Positions 11,033 to 23,399 of a DNA stretch of 64,000 bases are shown here, in pieces. The stretch is from Pezicula radicicola. Its lineage: Eukaryota; Ascomycota; Leotiomycetes; Helotiales; Dermateaceae. The position numbers and the translations under genes are program-made. The notes beneath the pieces are model-generated. The model was given only the letters and a program-made list of their open reading frames with translations, ran no database searches and was not told where the DNA came from. The first letter of the stretch is position 1. Every line of letters begins with the position of its first letter. The stretch lies in the NCBI GenBank assembly GCA_003008705.1, contig PDUO01000080.1:11803-75802 (forward strand). Reading direction: 5' to 3'.

Positions 11033-14000
11033 TTACATAACAATCTAGTGCACGTCAGTAAGTGTATTCTTTCTGCAGAAAAATTGAAACTTACACAGTC
11101 GCCTTCTGTCTTCCCAGCAGGAATACCCATTTCCTCGAAGGTGCTAGGACCCGGTTTCACCTTGCTGGATGTGCTAGATGCACTGCTCGCAGTAGCCGCA
11201 CTTGCTTTTGGGTCTTGACTTGACATCGTCTGTTGCGCGGGTCTTTGGCTTGCACGACTAGGCTCTTGCCTCTGACTTTGCGCGCTATCAAATCTGGGCG
11301 GCGAGCTTTGAAGTTGTTGATGCTGTGGTGTCATTGGTGGCGTTGGTCGCTGTTGGTGGTTGGAAGCAACGCTAGTTCGTCCATCATATGGTGGTGTATT
11401 GATTTGAGCTGGAACCTGGCCAGGGTAACCAGAGCCGGCGACTGGTTTCCGACCTACATCTCCGCCAGGTTGTTGCTGGAATGGCATGGGTGGTTGGGGT
11501 TTATTGTAATTGGCTGGTGGCTGTTTTGGCATTCTACCAGCTTGTTGAGACTGAACAGGAACCTGTGCAGGTGATGGATTATGATAGCCAGCCGGCTTTT
11601 GGGGTTCCCAGTAGGGCGAGGCGGCACGATTTGGGGGTGCAATATTGTTTCCTCCTGAGATAGGCGCATTACCCTGACTAGTAGCTGGTCGTACAGGATC
11701 TGCGTGAGGATGAAGGGAACCGGATGGGTAAGGAGTCGTGTTCGAATGGACTGGAGGTCTAATACCAAAGGCAGAAGATGGTCGGTCTGCAATTGGCGGT
11801 CCAAGTCCAGAGGAAGCGCGCACATCGGGCCTGTAATAAGGAGAACGTGGAGGTTGTGATCCACCTCGCCCATTTGCTACATCGTCCTCAGGATAGGGAG
11901 CAACAGAAATAGGTCTGGTAGCTGGCGGGGGGTTGCTCTGGGGTCGAACATAAGAATCTCTGTGTTCTGGTGGCATATCGATGCTCTCTTCTGACATAGA
12001 GGGCATAGCAGCGCCGCGCTGCTTGAGCCGATCAGGTCTCTTCCCACGCATAGAACCATACTGGGACTTTATCCTTGATAGTGCCACTTGCTCGTGATCA
12101 GATTTTGATAGTGTCTTGTTGTGCGAGATACTATCAATTCTCCCCAGAGCATCCTTATTGCCGTGATCCGCAGCTTTCTGGTACCACACAGCTGCTTCCT
12201 GGATATCTTTAGCAACATACATTCCAATTTCGTAGAAGTAGCCCATCGCAAATTCTGCCGTGGCCATCTTGGTCTGCGCTGCTCGCTTGGCATATGTAAA
12301 TGCTAGTTCTTCGTTCTTCTCAAAAATGCCTTCGTAGCCGCACAGGAACCATTTGCTGATCGCCATGTCGGCTTCCGGTTCGCCTTGACGAGCTGCTAGA
12401 GCATTGTAATGAAGCGAAAGAGCTGGGTCAAAATCGCAACCCAATTGGCAAAGTTCATATGCCTGGGCCATCTTCAACTGCGCCTTTGCGAATCCAAGAT
12501 ATGCTGCCTTTTCGATGAATAGCTTGGCCTCGTTCATATCGAGTGGCAGGAAAGGATCCGGGATATTGATATTTGGCAACTCTCGGGCTAGAAGCATGCC
12601 ATATACATAGGCACCTTGCGGGGCATTCTCATCTGCTGTATCCGCTGCGAAATGAATAAGTTCCAAGCCATGTTGGTAGTTCTGAAGTTGGTTGTGTTGA
12701 CCCAGCAAAATCATCATGCCCAATCTGTAATTTGAGGCTGAATCCTGCAATTTTACTCCAATGTTGTAATGTTTGATCGCTTTCACTGAATCATTCGTGC
12801 TTTCGTATTGCATTCCTATCCGGTATTCCGCGCGAGCATAGCCTCTCTCTGCAGCTCGCCGATACCCAAGAAATGCTTCTTTCTTGTCCACCCTGTAACC
12901 AAATTTCCCAAATTCGAGCCACATAGCTTTGATGAATTCAGCCTTCGGATGCTGTTGCTCTGCCAAAAAGTTGACTATACTTAGGGCGTCCACCCGCAAT
13001 TGGTGTTCAATTCGTGGAGTGACAGATCTCGTAGAACCGGTACCTTCAGCAATGCGAGCACTATTTTGACTTGCTATTTCAACCCATGCTAGAGCATCCT
13101 GTGCCCATGCTAACTGTACTTCTGGATCGTTGCATTTAAGAACGCCCGGCCGGGCTCTTTCTAGGCTATCCTCCTTGTCGTCATTTGTCATGGGTACATT
13201 CGGCCCCGCGTTCCTGGGCCTAGGGAAAGGAGAAAAGTTGGGAGATTCAGGAGGATGATAGCGAAGGGGTGCAGGTTGTAGCGACTCTGGTTCCATGTTC
13301 TGGTAGGCCGAAGCATTTATATGATCGTAGTTCGCCGTATAATGTGGCCCGGCAGGTCGTTGCTCGGCAGGCGTGCCTCCTCGAGCCTGCGAGGCCGAAT
13401 ACTGCGACGACACTGTTGATTGAGAAGCCACTCTGTGTGGGTTCCGAGCCTCGAGTTCGAGAGCTGCCAAGTTATCCTGCATATTTGAGGGCACTTCCGG
13501 CATGATTCGCTGCGGAGATGGTGATATTAATTCTGAATACAAACACTGGTTAGCTAGACTGGTTCTGCAAGTTGATGGCAAACAACTCCGTACCTGGCAT
13601 TTGGTAGTAGTCGTCCTGGCCTCCCGGAATATAACTAGAAGAAAGGCGTGGGGGATCAAGGCGTTGGCTGGCATTTTGTTGCCCATAACCGCCGATTTGG
13701 CCCCCATAGTTGCTCATATTGTATCCGGATTGTGACCCCTGAGAAATGCTGACGTTGGAGGGGTAAACAGGGCGCTGGCCCGAAGGAGGAGGGTAGTAGT
13801 GCTGAGGATCTACAAGAATCAGCTAGGGTTGCGGGCAAGTTGTAACTCGTAAAGTCTTGAGTAGTCTGGCAATGACGAGAGGTTTAGGAGAAGTCGTCTC
13901 GGGATTCCGGCGATGTTGCGCAAAAGGAAAAGTAGACAAGAAGAATTCTTAGAAGATGAAACGTAGAATCTGAGGGTTTTGCTCGTATTTACGTAGGAGC

Positions 14001-14221
14001 ACTTTGAAGGAGCTGGAATTTTGGGCGAACTGACCAGGCTGTGAGTGCTCGTAGGAATTTGGATAGGCCTGTGGTGGCGGCGGCTGCATGCGATGTTGCT
14101 GGTGCTGCTGGTGCTGCTGCTGCTGAGGGTGAGGGGCATAAAGCTCCGGCGGGTGGCTGAACTGGGGGTACTGTGGAAAGCGCACGGGGGGTTGTGCACT
14201 TTGAGTTTGATAGTAAACCAT
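11033..14221 (-). CDS. SKT5: Chitin synthase activator Skt5/Chs4 with Sel1 repeats and CaaX box
   Basis: Four exons, 14221-14035, 13809-13594, 13532-11095 and 11044-11033, encode 950 residues. The N-terminus is rich in Gln, Pro and Tyr. The middle (about residues 290-560) holds a row of Sel1-like repeats, seen as A-x-Y-R-I-G-M, N-Y-R-L-G-M and F-A-M-G-Y-F-Y-E-I-G. The long tail is Pro/Gln/Ser-rich. Skt5-type proteins recruit and activate a class of chitin synthase (Chs3 type) at the bud neck, septum or tip. The last exon is only 12 nt: it follows a 50-nt intron with a TACTGAC branch point and turns ...GDC into C-I-V-M-stop, a CaaX prenylation box typical of this family. If that intron is retained, the frame runs on for 37 other residues without CaaX. 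The start is the ATG of MVYYQTQ. Confidence 0.93.
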
Positions 14222-15341
14222 GTTTGGACCAAGAGTTGGACCAAGAGAAGCTGAAGTGACACTTGGAGCTTCAACCGAGCGGCTCGGACGAGACAAAAGA
14301 AAAGAAGATAAAGACAGTGAGTAAGTGAGTGAAGGGAAGGAGAGACGGAAAAGAACGAGAGAGTCCAACCTTCTACCCTTTTTTTTTCTTCTTTAATTCT
14401 CTCTTCCAATTAGCACGTCACAATGTCTATGTATTATTGTTTCCGGATCTTGATCTTGGTCACAGACCAGGAACCCACACCAGTCCCCAATTGTTTGCAG
14501 CAGCATCACGCAGCTTGCATTCTGGTAACCAAGTTCTTAGGCTAAAATAGAGGAGGCAGTGCCCGCCAACCCCAGTTTTGGAGATTCGCGAAATTACTTT
14601 TCTAAAGATGTCTCTTTCCACGCGTCTTGGTACTCCAGTTGTCCGAAATGCGACTCTGTCAAAGAAACCCCTTTTGCAAATGATTAATAAATAATCAAGT
14701 TCAGCAGCAGCAGTCGCTCGTAATCCGTATCCGGAAGACCGGTTAGCTGCATCAGTACTGGACTGGGTGGAAGAAAAGGTTTGATCTCTGAGGACGAAAC
14801 GATACAAGCTTTGATCGTCAGCGCTACTCGTCCGTTAACTGTATGCACCGCGGCTGTCAAAAGTCACTTTTGTTCCTATCTATGGTACATCCCTCACCAG
14901 CCTGAACCAGCCTAGTTTACGGAGTGTGAGATGGTATAAAAGTACGTACAGTACAATAGCTTGCTGGGCGGCGCCTTGGTGGTTGACCGTTGTCATTGGT
15001 ACCTGATTTTGGGGCGTTGGGGCTTTGGGGCAATTTAGATCAGGCATTCCGCTTGGCAACAAGCCCCGAGACTACCGAGCGTGGCAGCAGCTGCACAGCT
15101 TTGTCAAATCTAGAACCGGAAACCCCCTTTCCTACATACAGTCCTTCCTGCACCACAACTACCTATTGGGACCAGCAATAATTAAGGTATGAAGGTAATG
15201 CTGTATTACTATACCCCATCTCAACCTACCTACGTAGCAGTCACCGCTGACCATGGATTTTAACAGACTGCCCTGCCGTCTGCTTTTGGATTGGCCTTGC
15301 AACGCCGCTGGATCAAGCCTCCAGTTCATGCGGAGATAAAC
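14222..15341. promoter_or_regulatory. Divergent upstream region of SKT5 and CHL1
   Basis: About 1.1 kb between two divergent starts; it must contain both promoters and 5' UTRs. A poly-pyrimidine/purine tract lies at about 14,280-14,400. No gene-like frame or specific binding-site cluster was recognised. Confidence 0.45.
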
Positions 15342-18300
15342 ATGGCATCATCCACCGCTGTGACATCTGACGGCTCAGGGGCTGAGTACCATAAGCAAAG
15401 TCATGTGACGAGTATAGAAGACAAGGACTTCCATCATCCATATACACCCTACGCCATCCAAGAAACTTTCATGCAAACCGTCTATCAGGTCCTAGAGGAT
15501 GGCAAGGTTGGTATCCTGGAGAGTCCGACAGGTACTGTAGGTTACCCTTTCCAATATGTGTAGTTCGCGCGAGCCTGATGGACAAGAATAATGGCGCCAA
15601 AAAAGAACTATCCCCTCCTCTTTCTCCTTGAATCCCAGTTCATATGCAAGATCTTGGGCATACCTCCAGTGTGGAGATTTCCATCCCAATGTCGAAACAG
15701 AATCTGATCATGACTTAACTCAATTGCTGAACTTCCATGGGTTGAGGAAATCGTGCGTCTACAACCTTTCTTGTCCATCAAGGCACTCACTATGCGATTA
15801 AAAGAATCGCAGTTACAAACCGCTACTCTTCGATTACAGCATCGCTAAACTGGACATAGGGAAAATCACTAAGTCTGATATGTGGCTCCCTCACTTGGTT
15901 ACGTGATCACAAAGGCAAGGCCTTTGAAGAGGGGCTCAATTGGACTCAAGGTGGTAGGGCATTTCCCTGAGTATTTCTGAGGCTTTTCCTAATTTGTTTC
16001 ATAGACGGTAATGAACCGGACTGGATCATTGAACAGTCGAGAGCTAGGCAGCGAAGGGAGCTGCTCCGCCAGCGCCAGGATATGGAAAGTAGACTCTCAA
16101 AAATCCGAGCAAAGGAGAAAGCTCAGCGTGAGAGGTATCTCAAGGGAGACCAAGTGTATAAAAAGAGGAAAGTGGAAGGCAACAAATCTGAGGAGTTTGA
16201 TGATGAGGAGCAGTTCGTCCTGGACGATTATGAAAGTGATCGCGAGCTATCTGGGTCCGTAAATGGGATCTCGACAAGTGGCCTATCATCTACGACAATA
16301 GAGTTGATGGAGAAACTGGGGGTTATTCCCAGCTCAAGAAAAGATGAGGACGAAGAAGTGGACGATGAAATAAAGGTAAATGGGACTCGCAATTTCAATC
16401 AAAGTTGCCTCTAAAATATAACAGGTCTTCTATTGTTCACGAACACACTCTCAATTGACGCAGTTCATAAATGAGCTCCGGCGGGTGACCTTCCCACCAG
16501 CTATACCACCCGAGGAATCAGTAGAAGAAGTTCAAATTGAAGATCTGAAGCATTTAACACTTGGCTCTCGCAAGACTCTCTGCATCAACCCCCCCGTACA
16601 AAAGCTCAATTCTGTTTCGGCTATCAATGAGCGTTGTCTCGAGCTGCAGCAATCAAGTACTGCTCAAGAGCATAAATGCAAGTTCCTTCCTACCAAAGAC
16701 AATCAACCAATAGTTAATGATTACCGCGACCATGCATTGGCAACAATCCGCGACATTGAAGATATGGGTTCCCTAGGGAAGGAAATTGGAATTTGCCCTT
16801 ATTATGCATCAAGAGCAGCTATCAGACCAGCCGAGATTGTTACCCTGCCATACCCTTTACTATTACAAAAGAGTGCCAGGGAAGCTCTGAGCTTGAGTTT
16901 GAAAGGGCATGTAGTTATCATTGATGAGGCTCACAATTTGATGGATGCTATTGCTGGAATTCATGGTGTAGAAGTCAGTCTGAAACAGCTGAAGAAGGCG
17001 AGGACTCAACTGGGCGGCTATCTACAGAAATTCAGGAACAGATTGAAGGGCAAGAATAGGGTATATGTTGCACAAGTTGTACGGATTATAGACTCGCTTT
17101 CTGGATATCTCGAAGCAAGGATGGCTGACTCGGTACGTAAATGCGAAGACTTGACACGATTTCCGGGAAACTAACTGTGCCTAACAGACAGCAGATGGCA
17201 TTGTCAAGGAAAAGGATCTACTGTCCGGAAAGGGTGTCGATCAAATCAACCTCTTCAAATTGATCAAATATATCCAAGAAAGCAAGCTAGCCCGCAAAAT
17301 CGAGTCGTACACTATTCACATTACTCAAGCTACAACTCCTTCGAATGAGAAGCCCGAGTCTGCAGCCCCAGTCCTTCACCACATCTCTTCACTCCTCACA
17401 GCACTCACCCATCCCACATCTGAAGGCCGGTTATTCTTCTCCAAAGACACTTCAAAAACACCTATGGATATAGCCCTTAAATTCCAACTTCTAGATCCCT
17501 CAACCTCATTCCAAGAAATAGTCACAGAAGCAAGAGCCGTAATCTTGGCGGGCGGCACTATGTCTCCCATGGCCGACTACACCACGCACCTCTTCCCATA
17601 CCTCACCCCATCGAAAATCACAACCCTTAGCTGCGGTCACGTCATCCCTAAAAGCAACCTCATAGCCTGGAACCTCAGCAAAGGACCTGGAGGCACTGAT
17701 TTCGAGTTCAACTTCAAGCGTCGTGGCGATACGCAGATGATCGACGAGCTAGGAAGAGCATTGTTAAATATGTGTTCCATAGTCCCTGATGGTGCGGTAG
17801 TATTCTTCCCAAGCTACAATTACCTCGAAACCATCATCACGCGCTGGTCACTACCAGGACCTCCAAACCAGCCAAGCTTATGGACACGTCTCGCCGGAAA
17901 GAAATCCCTGTTTCGTGAAAGCAAAGATGTGAGTGTTGATGCAGTTCTAACCGAATATGCAGCTGCCATCGATAGCGGTAAGGGAGGTCTACTGTTCTCA
18001 GTCGTAGGCGGCAAAATGAGTGAAGGAATAAACTTCTCCGACCGACTTGGTCGCCTCGTTGTAATCATTGGCCTCCCATTCCCGAATATAAATTCCGCAG
18101 AATGGAAAGCCAAAATCGAATATGTCGAAAGTTCTTCAATTGCAAAAGGGGAAACGAAAGACAAAGCGAAGGAAGCAGGGAGGGAATTTTATGAGAATGC
18201 TTGTATGAGGGCTGTTAACCAGAGTGTAGGGAGGGCAATTAGACATCGGGAGGATTATGCGGGTATTGTTATGGTCGATAAACGGTTTTCTAGTCAGCGG

Positions 18301-18426
18301 ATTAGAGGGAAGTTGCCAGGGTGGATTCGGGAAGGGATGGTGGAGGGTGCTGGTGAGAAGAACTTTGGGGCATTGATGAGTGCTTTAGGAGGTTTCTTTC
18401 GAGGGAAGAAGGCGGCTGGTTTGTGA
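15342..18426 (+). CDS. CHL1: ATP-dependent DNA helicase Chl1 (DDX11/XPD-type, iron-sulfur)
   Basis: Five exons, 15342-15536, 15860-15950, 16005-16375, 16425-17132 and 17188-18426, give 867 residues, the usual Chl1 length. Visible motifs: Walker A SPTGTGKSLS (about 61-70) split by intron 1; [10 protein letters not shown] at about 221; four cysteines of the Fe-S domain in KTLC, ERCLEL, HKCKFLP and GICPYY (about 272-345); the DEAH box [11 protein letters not shown] near 386; and late helicase motifs including [12 protein letters not shown] and [10 protein letters not shown]. Chl1 unwinds DNA 5' to 3' and supports sister-chromatid cohesion and replication-fork passage in the nucleus. Intron 1 is long (323 nt); the other three are 49-55 nt. 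The start ATG gives MASSTAV; no earlier in-frame ATG is close. Confidence 0.95.
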
Positions 18427-20610
18427 TAGCTGGGGTTGTGGAACTAAGTAAAAAATGTAGTGTTAGAATGATTGTTGTGTAAAGTAATTTTGAGGGGTTG
18501 CCAGGCCTATGTGAGGCAGAAGAGCCAAACCAGTACATACCAAACATGCCTCTCACTCGTTGCAATATGAAGTCGACCATATGAGCCATCATTTTTTCAT
18601 TGGGAACAACCATTACGGAGAAGGTAAAATTGTATTAAGGTCCTGTCTCTCTTACAATATTAAAAAATATTACCACAGTTCCTATTCTTCGCTTAAAATC
18701 AACAACAATGACTTCAGTCCAATTTCTAATAGAAAATATTGCCAAGCGCTTTCTGCAATTCAATGCATAATTTACGCTTATGGTACCTTAGTCGAAGCGT
18801 CTGTACTCATGGTTTTCAGGCTTGTCTGTGAGCAGGTTGAGAAGTGTTTACTAGGTAGTGACGATATCCTAAGTATTTAAATCCCGAGCTCTGTTTAAGG
18901 AACTTTCTTTGTACCTTGACGTTGCTTTCATATAGGACCATATTGATAATGGAGCAACTACAGCTAGCTCAATATATCTCCTCCCTAGGAAACTATAGCA
19001 AGTTCATACCAAACAAAATCATCTCCTTAAAATTCCCTCGCTAAACTTTCTAATCAAAAAAAGAGAATCAAAACCAACCACCATCCCCCCCAAAAACATC
19101 CTTTTCCCCAAATCCACAAAATGCTTTTCAAAATATCATTAGCTCTAAGAAAAACGAAAATAAAAAACAGCAAAACTGTAGAAACAGAAACCAGGCGAAC
19201 TGATTTTTTGTATTTGGCGGTAACCTCTTGAGAGGAAGTAGACTCTTGAATTAAAGAACTTTTGCTTTTACAACCAGGGCAACGTAACCAATTCGGTATG
19301 TTGGTGTTAGTTGTGAGTGCAGCTGTGTGGGTTCGACTGTCCTTACAGGTGCTAGACTCTCGGTTTGGCGTGGGAGAAAGTTGTCTATTTGAGATTTTAT
19401 GGGAGGATGAGAAGGGAGGTGGTGATCATGTGATTGGATTTTTTTTTAGGGGGGTTGTTTACTTTCATCCGAATCGCGGAGACTTCTCTCTACCTGCTGG
19501 TAGGTGCTTAGTGCTGATAGCTATCCTTCATTATTAGTTTGTGCATTTCGATTCTATCTATGCTAGGTAGCCAGTAATGGAGCATATGAAGTTAATGCTG
19601 ATAGTGAGGTTCAAGTCATGGATTGTTCTGGTAATGATTACAACATCAACTGAATTATGGGGAATAATTACATTGATATGAATGATTCTACTACTGATAT
19701 CTCTACTTATAACTGTGCAATTGATTCCTTTGTTAAGACTCCGAGCCATTAAAGGGGCGTAGTAGTCGTAGCTATATCTGCCAACTTAACATTAATGAGG
19801 AGACTAGATAACAGACTTATGTTAGAAGAGTTGACAAAAGGATTTTTGACGCAGAAATTTCGATCTGGAAATCATTTTTCACGGGAAGGAAAGTAATTTT
19901 TTCTTTTTCTTGTAGGGCCTCTAACATCATTCAAGAGGTCATTTAGTTCAGCTTCAATAAAAGCTATATTTGCTACATCTCTTTTTTCTTTTTAAGTGTC
20001 GACATATAGATTTGACTTTACACCATACTGTTAAAATGCCTGAAGCTAGCATTTCTGTATCGGTAGGTGTTGTGCCGAGCTTTTATTGTCTATTAAAGAC
20101 GAAGGATACAGGTAGTTGGTAGGACTCGAACTCAATTTCCAGCTGACAGCGAGTAGATAGTTATAGATTGATTTTCCGAACATGAAGATCAGTTTACTTA
20201 GGTGGTAAATATGAGCAACTACCTTGCGGAGCACACAGGCATACCTTAGTGATTTATATCACACTGCTAGTAAGGAGATGCTGTAATTAGGTAAATACCG
20301 TAAATTGCGTTCGCAAGACACTTGTGCGGAAGGAAAACGAGGAAAAGGGCGAAAAAAGCGAGAGCTACCGTTGTAGTGATACTCGTGTCAATACACTTTT
20401 GAAGAACTTGTTGAAGAACTTGAGGATTGAGTTGTCGTTGGATACTGCCACTCAACACCGCCAAAATTTTCAGACCAGAGTCATGTGATCCAAACTTCTT
20501 AGCGCACTAGTAACCTCGCTTAGGCCCACGAAGTCGCATTTCCAAATTTTTGATATTGAGCGAGACGAATTCACGACAACAAGGCCATCACATCAACGCC
20601 CAACGACAAG
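18427..20610. other. Intergenic region between CHL1 and the uL15 gene
   Basis: About 2.2 kb, AT-richer than the genes, with no convincing reading frame. It holds the CHL1 3' UTR and the promoter of the ribosomal-protein gene. A 113-bp segment at 20111-20223 has perfect 8-bp inverted ends (GGTAGTTG/CAACTACC) and a tRNA-like B box on the minus strand, but does not fold as a full tRNA. Confidence 0.5.
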
Positions 20611-21373
20611 ATGCCTACCCACTTGAGCAAAACCCGCAAGCAGTACGTTACAATTCTCTTGTCAAAAATCCCCACGAGCCAGCGCGCATCCAATGGCGAA
20701 CATAGAAGCGGAGCGCTGTTTAGTTATGTGGATGGGGGAATATTTTGAGGGCAGCAGAAAAAAGGAAGATATACTGACTGAGAATGTAGCCGCGGTCACG
20801 TCTCCGCCGGTCACGGTCGTGTAGGAAAGCACCGCAAGCATCCCGGTGGTCGTGGTCTTGCAGGAGGACAGCACCACCACAGAACCAACATGGACAAGTA
20901 CCATCCTGGTTACTTTGGAAAGGTCGGAATGAGATACTTCCACAAGCAGCAAGCACACTTCTGGAAGCCAGTTATCAACCTCGATAAGGTTTGTTTACCC
21001 CTCCAAACGGAAAGATGAGAGAGAGAAGATACAGGGCGGTTTGGATGGAGGATTGGAATTTGGTGGATGGTTGGATAGAGAGCACATTTCTAGAGCGCTT
21101 CGGATGAGATCTTGGTTTTCGAAGGGCATATGCTGACGGAAGTGAAAACAACAGCTCTGGTCCCTCGTCCCAGCCGAGAAGCGTGACGAATACCTCTCCG
21201 GCTCAAAGAAAGACACCGTCCCCGTCCTCGATCTCCTCCCCCTCGGTTACTCAAAGGTTCTCGGAAAGGGAAGATTACCAGAGGTTCCTTTGCTTGTGCG
21301 CGCTAGATGGTTCAGCAAGGAGGCTGAGAGAAAGATTACCGAGGCTGGTGGCGTTGTTGAGTTGGTTGCATAA
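20611..21373 (+). CDS. RPL28: 60S ribosomal protein L28 (uL15, L27a family)
   Basis: Three exons, 20611-20642, 20790-20988 and 21155-21373, encode 149 residues, exactly the usual size. The protein starts [18 protein letters not shown] and continues with the Gly/His-rich [15 protein letters not shown] loop, and ends in AGGVVELVA. uL15 is a core protein of the large ribosomal subunit. The introns are 147 and 166 nt, longer than most in this window, and the first lies after ten codons, a common arrangement in fungal ribosomal-protein genes. No snoRNA C/D box pair could be recognised in either intron. It is convergent with CDC7. Confidence 0.97.
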
Positions 21374-21727
21374 ATGACTTTACGGGCAAGGACAGTCACG
21401 GATGGGTTTTTGTGCGTTAGGGCTTTTTACAACTTCACTATGAGTGGCTTAACGGAGTTCACAAACGAATGAAAAGGCTTCAGAATCACAATCAGCATGT
21501 TCATGATGCAAGTCTACTTGTGATGATGATTTTCGTGCGGTCATGATTATTATTATTACTACAGTAATTGTTACAGTATGATGCGCTATGGTATCTTTTG
21601 AGAACCGATTAAGCAGATTCCAACTGAGCAAATCCGGACGCCTGGTATATATATATGTATCTATAGCGAAACGAGCAAACGCCTGCAATGCTCTTTACCA
21701 AACGCCATACACCCATATGCAGAGACC
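21374..21727. other. Convergent 3' intergenic region (uL15/CDC7)
   Basis: About 350 bp between two stop codons, with the 3' UTRs of both genes and a short ATTATT run near 21,547. Nothing else seen. Confidence 0.5.
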
Positions 21728-23211
21728 TTACAGCATATCCATTTCATCCTCTTCCTTGGTTTCCTCCTCAAATTCCTCAATGACCTTAAGAAACGGGTGC
21801 TCCAAAGCCTCGGAAGCACTGATACGTTTGTTTGGATCGAGCTCAAAACACCTTTCCAAAAACCGCACTGCCAGCTTCTCTTCGCTCGTCAAAGGAATTT
21901 CTCCGTCGCCTCCATCATTGCGGCACGTTGACCATAGGATTATCTTCTCTAAACTGAAGCCAGCATTTCCAATAGTAGGTATACTTGTCTCAAACACCGT
22001 TCCATGTAACAGTGCACATTGCTTCATCCTCTTTTGACCGAAGATTGTGGCAATTTCAATCATTGCCTCAATATCATCAGCAGAATTGAAAAATGGGAAA
22101 CGCTTCGACAGAATGGTCAAGAGGATGACACCTGCTGACCAGATGTCGATCTTGGTCTGCTGATCCGTGCACTTGAAGAGTACTTCAGGTGCACGGAAAC
22201 CTCGAGTACCCGCACGATTTGCTCGTCGAGAAGGTCGAGAGTCGTTCTTAGGATAGCCCACAGCTGGTCCCTGCTGTGCGGCTACACTTCCTGTGACTCG
22301 ACGTCGACGCTCGGCGGAGTCGAGACTACAAATACACGGCTTGCTCTCAGTACCCTCGCGTTCTGCTAATCCAAAATCTACAAGTACGCCACGCTTCTTA
22401 TCAGGTTCGTAAAGAAAGTTGGTAGGTTTGATATCTCGGTGCAGAATCCCTGCCTCGTGTACAGCTTCTAGTGCAGTGAAAAGAGATCTAAAGTAGATCT
22501 GCATATCTGGAACTGTCATCTTCCGAAAATACTCTCGGAAATCAGTATGACGGAAGTAAGGAAGAACTGCTACTACTTGGTCCGTGTGTCGAAATGCTGT
22601 GATGAGTGGACATACCGCATCGCATCGGCGCAGGTCGTTGAGCAGTTCGATTTCGTTCAGGATTCGTGCCGGACTACTCGTTACATAAATCTTCTTGATT
22701 GCAACATATTTTGGCTTCTTTCTTTGCGGCCGGTACTCGTCTAAAGCCGGAATTCCAGTTTTCCCTCTTTTTACTGGCGGCGATATGTAATGCGACGGGT
22801 TTTCTTTCTCTTCCAGATCCCAGTCATTGTCGTAGTGTTCATACATCAAATCCTCTGCTTTGTAGACGGTCGAAAAAGTACCTAAACCAGGTTAATAGAG
22901 CCCATGTCCTAGCGAATGCCTCACTAACCTTCTCCAATCCTGTTTATGAGGCGGAATCGGTCTTTTATGCCCTTGAATGTCTCTTGGAACTTGTCCATAT
23001 CTTCTTGTACAGCAGGCTCGACGTAGAAGTCGCTCTCATCGGAATCGTAGCCATCGTTCTGAACCGACTCTTCATCTACGCCTTCACTCTCTTCCATGGC
23101 AGCGTGCGCAGCGCTGTAACTCTCTTCCTCGTCCAATTCGCTTCCGTGCTCGTCTTGGTCGTGATGGATTTCGAAGGGTATTCTCGCGTTGCGCGGTCGA
23201 GTTGTTGCCAT
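21728..23211 (-). CDS. CDC7: Cell-division-cycle kinase Cdc7 (Hsk1/DDK catalytic subunit)
   Basis: Two exons, 23211-22929 and 22881-21728, encode 478 residues. An acidic N-terminus precedes the kinase domain, which begins at about residue 86. Visible are the glycine loop IGEGTFSTVYKA (split by the 47-nt intron), VAIKKIYVTSSP with the ATP-binding lysine near 157, catalytic HRDIKPTNFL near 242, VDFGLAE near 262 and GTRGFRAPEVLFKC. A kinase insert separates DFG from the APE motif, as is usual in Cdc7. With Dbf4, Cdc7 phosphorylates the MCM helicase to fire replication origins. The gene is divergent from the condensin gene CND1, with only 188 bp between the first ATGs, so they probably share a promoter region. 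Confidence 0.95.
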
Positions 23212-23399
23212 TATACTAGAGTCAATTAATTAGCTATACAATGGCAATTGTTTGAATGCGACAAGGCTCACTATGAGGCGCAAGTTAGTATGCTCGAAAC
23301 GTTGTGGTACCTTGCAGCGGGCTTCCCAGAATTTCCAGGTTCGGCGGGGTGTTGTCACGGTCACGGAGACTTTGTTGACAAACACCGACGCGACAGCCA
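23212..23399. promoter_or_regulatory. Short bidirectional promoter between CDC7 and CND1
   Basis: Only 188 bp separate the outermost start codons of two divergent cell-cycle genes. The segment contains GACGCGAC (ACGCGA at 23388-23393), close to the MluI cell-cycle box ACGCGT bound by MBF-type factors at G1/S, and a CTCGAAA similar to an SCB site near 23,293. The sites are seen; joint cell-cycle control is inferred. Confidence 0.45.

Noticed and set aside
19262..19537. 91-codon frame in the CHL1-uL15 spacer
   Set aside because: Begins without a clear ATG context, is not similar to anything known to me and lies in AT-rich spacer.
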